Shown here piece by piece: positions 7,491-8,702 of a stretch of 8,702 bases of DNA. The first letter of the stretch is position 1. The number at the start of each line of letters is the position of its first letter. The position numbers and the translations under genes were made by a program. Below the pieces are notes generated by a model. That model worked only from the letters and a program-made list of their open reading frames with translations. It ran no database searches and was not told the DNA's origin. Origin of the DNA: Gemmatimonadales bacterium (lineage in GTDB: Bacteria > Gemmatimonadota > Gemmatimonadetes > Gemmatimonadales > GWC2-71-9); the NCBI GenBank assembly GCA_013812695.1, contig JACCSZ010000104.1, forward strand, positions 1-8,702. Reading direction: 5' to 3'.

Positions 7491-8161
7491 AGCGGGTCGG
7501 AATCGCGCTCGGATGCCTCGCGCTCGGGGTCGCGCTGTGGTTCGGTCTTCCGCGAGTACTCAGTTCGCTCCGGTTCTTCCAGGTCAGGCGGGTGGAGATC
7601 GCCGGAATGCAGTATCTTGATCCGGCGAAGGTGATCGGCGCGCTGCAGCTCGATCCCCAGGCCAGTGTGTTCGACGATCCGGCCCCGCTCACTCGGGGGG
7701 TGCTCGCCCTGCCGGGCGTGGCCGCGGTCACCGTGAGTCGGCGCCTCCCAGGCACACTCGCGATCGCGGTGGTGGAAACGACGCCGGTGGCGCTCGCCAG
7801 CCGTGGGGATCGGTTGGCGCTCGTGGACGCCCTCGGTCGAAGGTTGCCATTCGATCCGCTCCGCTCCGCGCCGGATCTCCCGCTGGCCGTCGATGCCGAC
7901 GCGGTGGTGGCCGGCGTGCTCGCGCGGGTCCGGGACTTCGATCCCGCCCTGTTCGCCCGCATCGACGCGGCGCGGCGGGTCGGCCCGGACGTCGTGCTCG
8001 AGGTCGAGGCGCGGCGCCTCTGGTTCGGCGCACAGGTTTCCGCGGAGGACATTCGAGCGGTGATGGCGGTGGAGCAAGCCCTCGCCCGGCACGGGCGGGC
8101 ATACGCGGAACTCGATGGACGGTTCGCCGGCCAGGTGATCGTCCGCCGGATGCCCGCATGA
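7472..8161 (+). CDS. ftsQ: Cell division protein FtsQ (DivIB family)
   Basis: Bitopic inner-membrane divisome protein. In the periplasm it bridges FtsB/FtsL and early division proteins. The sequence diverges quickly in this family, so the call rests on architecture and position. From the GTG at 7472 the protein is 229 aa: a basic cytoplasmic tip of about 8 residues (ARGGLKR); one membrane helix at about 9-26; a POTRA domain at about 35-107 starting FFQVRRVEIAG and ending with a VETTPVALA strand; and the FtsQ beta domain to the C-terminus (GDRLALVDALGRRLPF at 112-127, YAELDGRFAGQVIVRR at 211-226). The start is uncertain. The GTG at 7472 lies 19 bases inside murC with weak ribosome-binding signal. 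A CTG at 7487 overlapping the murC stop (CTGA) would give 224 aa, and no ATG precedes the helix. It is shorter than E. coli FtsQ (276), lacking the long cytoplasmic tail and the C-terminal extension. The stop overlaps the ftsA start (ATGA). Confidence 0.88.
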   Translation: MARGGLKRVGIALGCLALGVALWFGLPRVLSSLRFFQVRRVEIAGMQYLDPAKVIGALQLDPQASVFDDPAPLTRGVLALPGVAAVTVSRRLPGTLAIAVVETTPVALASRGDRLALVDALGRRLPFDPLRSAPDLPLAVDADAVVAGVLARVRDFDPALFARIDAARRVGPDVVLEVEARRLWFGAQVSAEDIRAVMAVEQALARHGRAYAELDGRFAGQVIVRRMPA

Positions 8162-8702
8162 GCGCGCAGCCTCAACGGCTGGTCGCGGGGCTCGATCTCG
8201 GCTCGACCAAAGTCGTGGCGCTCATCGCCGAGGTCACCGGTGACGCGCGCGACGCGGGCGCCCGCATCCTGGGCGTCGGGGTGGAGCGGAGCGCCGGCAT
8301 CCGACGCGGGGTCGTGCGCGACATCGAGGAAACCACCCGGGCCATCGACAAGGCGATGAAGAGCGCCCAGCGGATGGCCGGGGTCGAGGTCGGCTCGGTG
8401 TACTGCGGCATCGCGGGGGAACATGTGGCGGGGCGCAGCTCGCACGGCATGGTGAGTGTCACGGGCGACGAGATCCGCACCAGCGACGTCGCCCGCGTCA
8501 ACGACATGGCGAGCAACGTCAGCTTCGGCCGGGACCACGAGTTGCTCCACGCCATCCCGCAGGACTATCTGATCGACCAGCAGGGCGGCATCAACGAGCC
8601 GATCGGCATGACCGGCTCCCGGCTCGAGGCCGAGGTCTACCTGGTCACGGTGCTGTCGAGCGTGCTGCAGAACCTCAAGAAATGTGTGGAGCGGGCCGGG
8701 TA
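8158..8702 (+). CDS. ftsA: Cell division protein FtsA (3' partial)
   Basis: Actin-like ATPase that tethers FtsZ filaments to the inner membrane and recruits later divisome proteins. The ATG at 8158 overlaps the ftsQ TGA (ATGA), with a weak GGA at 8148-8150 as possible ribosome-binding core. The frame is open to the window end: 181 complete codons of about 410 expected, so the second half, including the nucleotide-binding C-terminal lobes and the membrane-targeting helix, lies outside. Seen: the actin-fold phosphate-1 loop AGLDLGSTKVVALIAEV at 10-26; GVGVERSAGIRRGVVRDIE at 39-57; VYCGIAGEHV at 81-90, leading into the FtsA-specific 1C (SHS2) subdomain at about 86-165; GMVSV at 97-101; LLHAIPQDYLID at 129-140; EAEVYLVT at 157-164. 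The IPQ-Y-ID and G-V-D motifs match FtsA rather than MreB or DnaK. ftsZ is expected next downstream. Confidence 0.97.
   Translation, partial: MSAQPQRLVAGLDLGSTKVVALIAEVTGDARDAGARILGVGVERSAGIRRGVVRDIEETTRAIDKAMKSAQRMAGVEVGSVYCGIAGEHVAGRSSHGMVSVTGDEIRTSDVARVNDMASNVSFGRDHELLHAIPQDYLIDQQGGINEPIGMTGSRLEAEVYLVTVLSSVLQNLKKCVERAG

Noticed and set aside
8158..8702. Possibility that the final open frame is MreB or another actin-like protein
   Set aside because: The IPQDYLID and GMVSV segments and the FtsA-type 1C domain region match FtsA, and the position after ftsQ is canonical.

Overview
The window is one uninterrupted segment of a bacterial dcw (division and cell wall) cluster, with all genes on the + strand: murF (5' end cut off) - mraY - murD - ftsW - murG - murC - ftsQ - ftsA (3' end cut off). 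Every product is recognisable from its family signature motifs. No mobile element, tRNA, rRNA, CRISPR array, toxin or unknown gene interrupts the run, and no stretch over 40 bases lies outside a gene.

Organism: the DNA is very GC-rich throughout, with strong G/C preference at third codon positions. The order murF-mraY-murD-ftsW-murG-murC-ftsQ-ftsA is the standard bacterial one. The style of the MraY N-terminus, the FtsW variants (EPNLS in place of EPDFGT, SYGRS in place of SYGGS) and the short FtsQ suggest a member of the Gemmatimonadota or a related high-GC, Gram-negative-type phylum. This is an inference from remembered family patterns and not from a search.

Layout: 1-1292 murF (about 21 N-terminal residues missing); 1299-2426 mraY; 2429-3790 murD; 3787-4974 ftsW; 4971-6080 murG; a 36-base gap; 6117-7490 murC; about 7472-8161 ftsQ (start uncertain); 8158-8702 ftsA (first 181 codons). 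Gene joints are extremely tight: gaps of 6 and 2 bases, three 4-base stop/start overlaps (GTGA at 3787-3790, ATGA at 4971-4974, ATGA at 8158-8161) and an ftsQ start inside murC. This points to one polycistronic, translationally coupled message. The only relaxed joint is murG/murC. It is AT-rich for this genome, has no Shine-Dalgarno sequence and carries a promoter-like pair of hexamers.

Function: MurC adds L-Ala to UDP-MurNAc, MurD adds D-Glu and MurF adds D-Ala-D-Ala to complete UDP-MurNAc-pentapeptide in the cytoplasm. MraY transfers phospho-MurNAc-pentapeptide to undecaprenyl phosphate (lipid I) and MurG adds GlcNAc (lipid II). FtsW, a SEDS-family glycosyltransferase, polymerises lipid II at the septum. 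FtsQ bridges to the divisome in the periplasm, and FtsA is the actin-like membrane tether for FtsZ. murB and ddl, often found between murC and ftsQ, are absent from that position.

I found no undescribed system here. The second-look items are the murG/murC internal promoter candidate, the FtsW motif variants, the FtsQ start and the missing murB/ddl.
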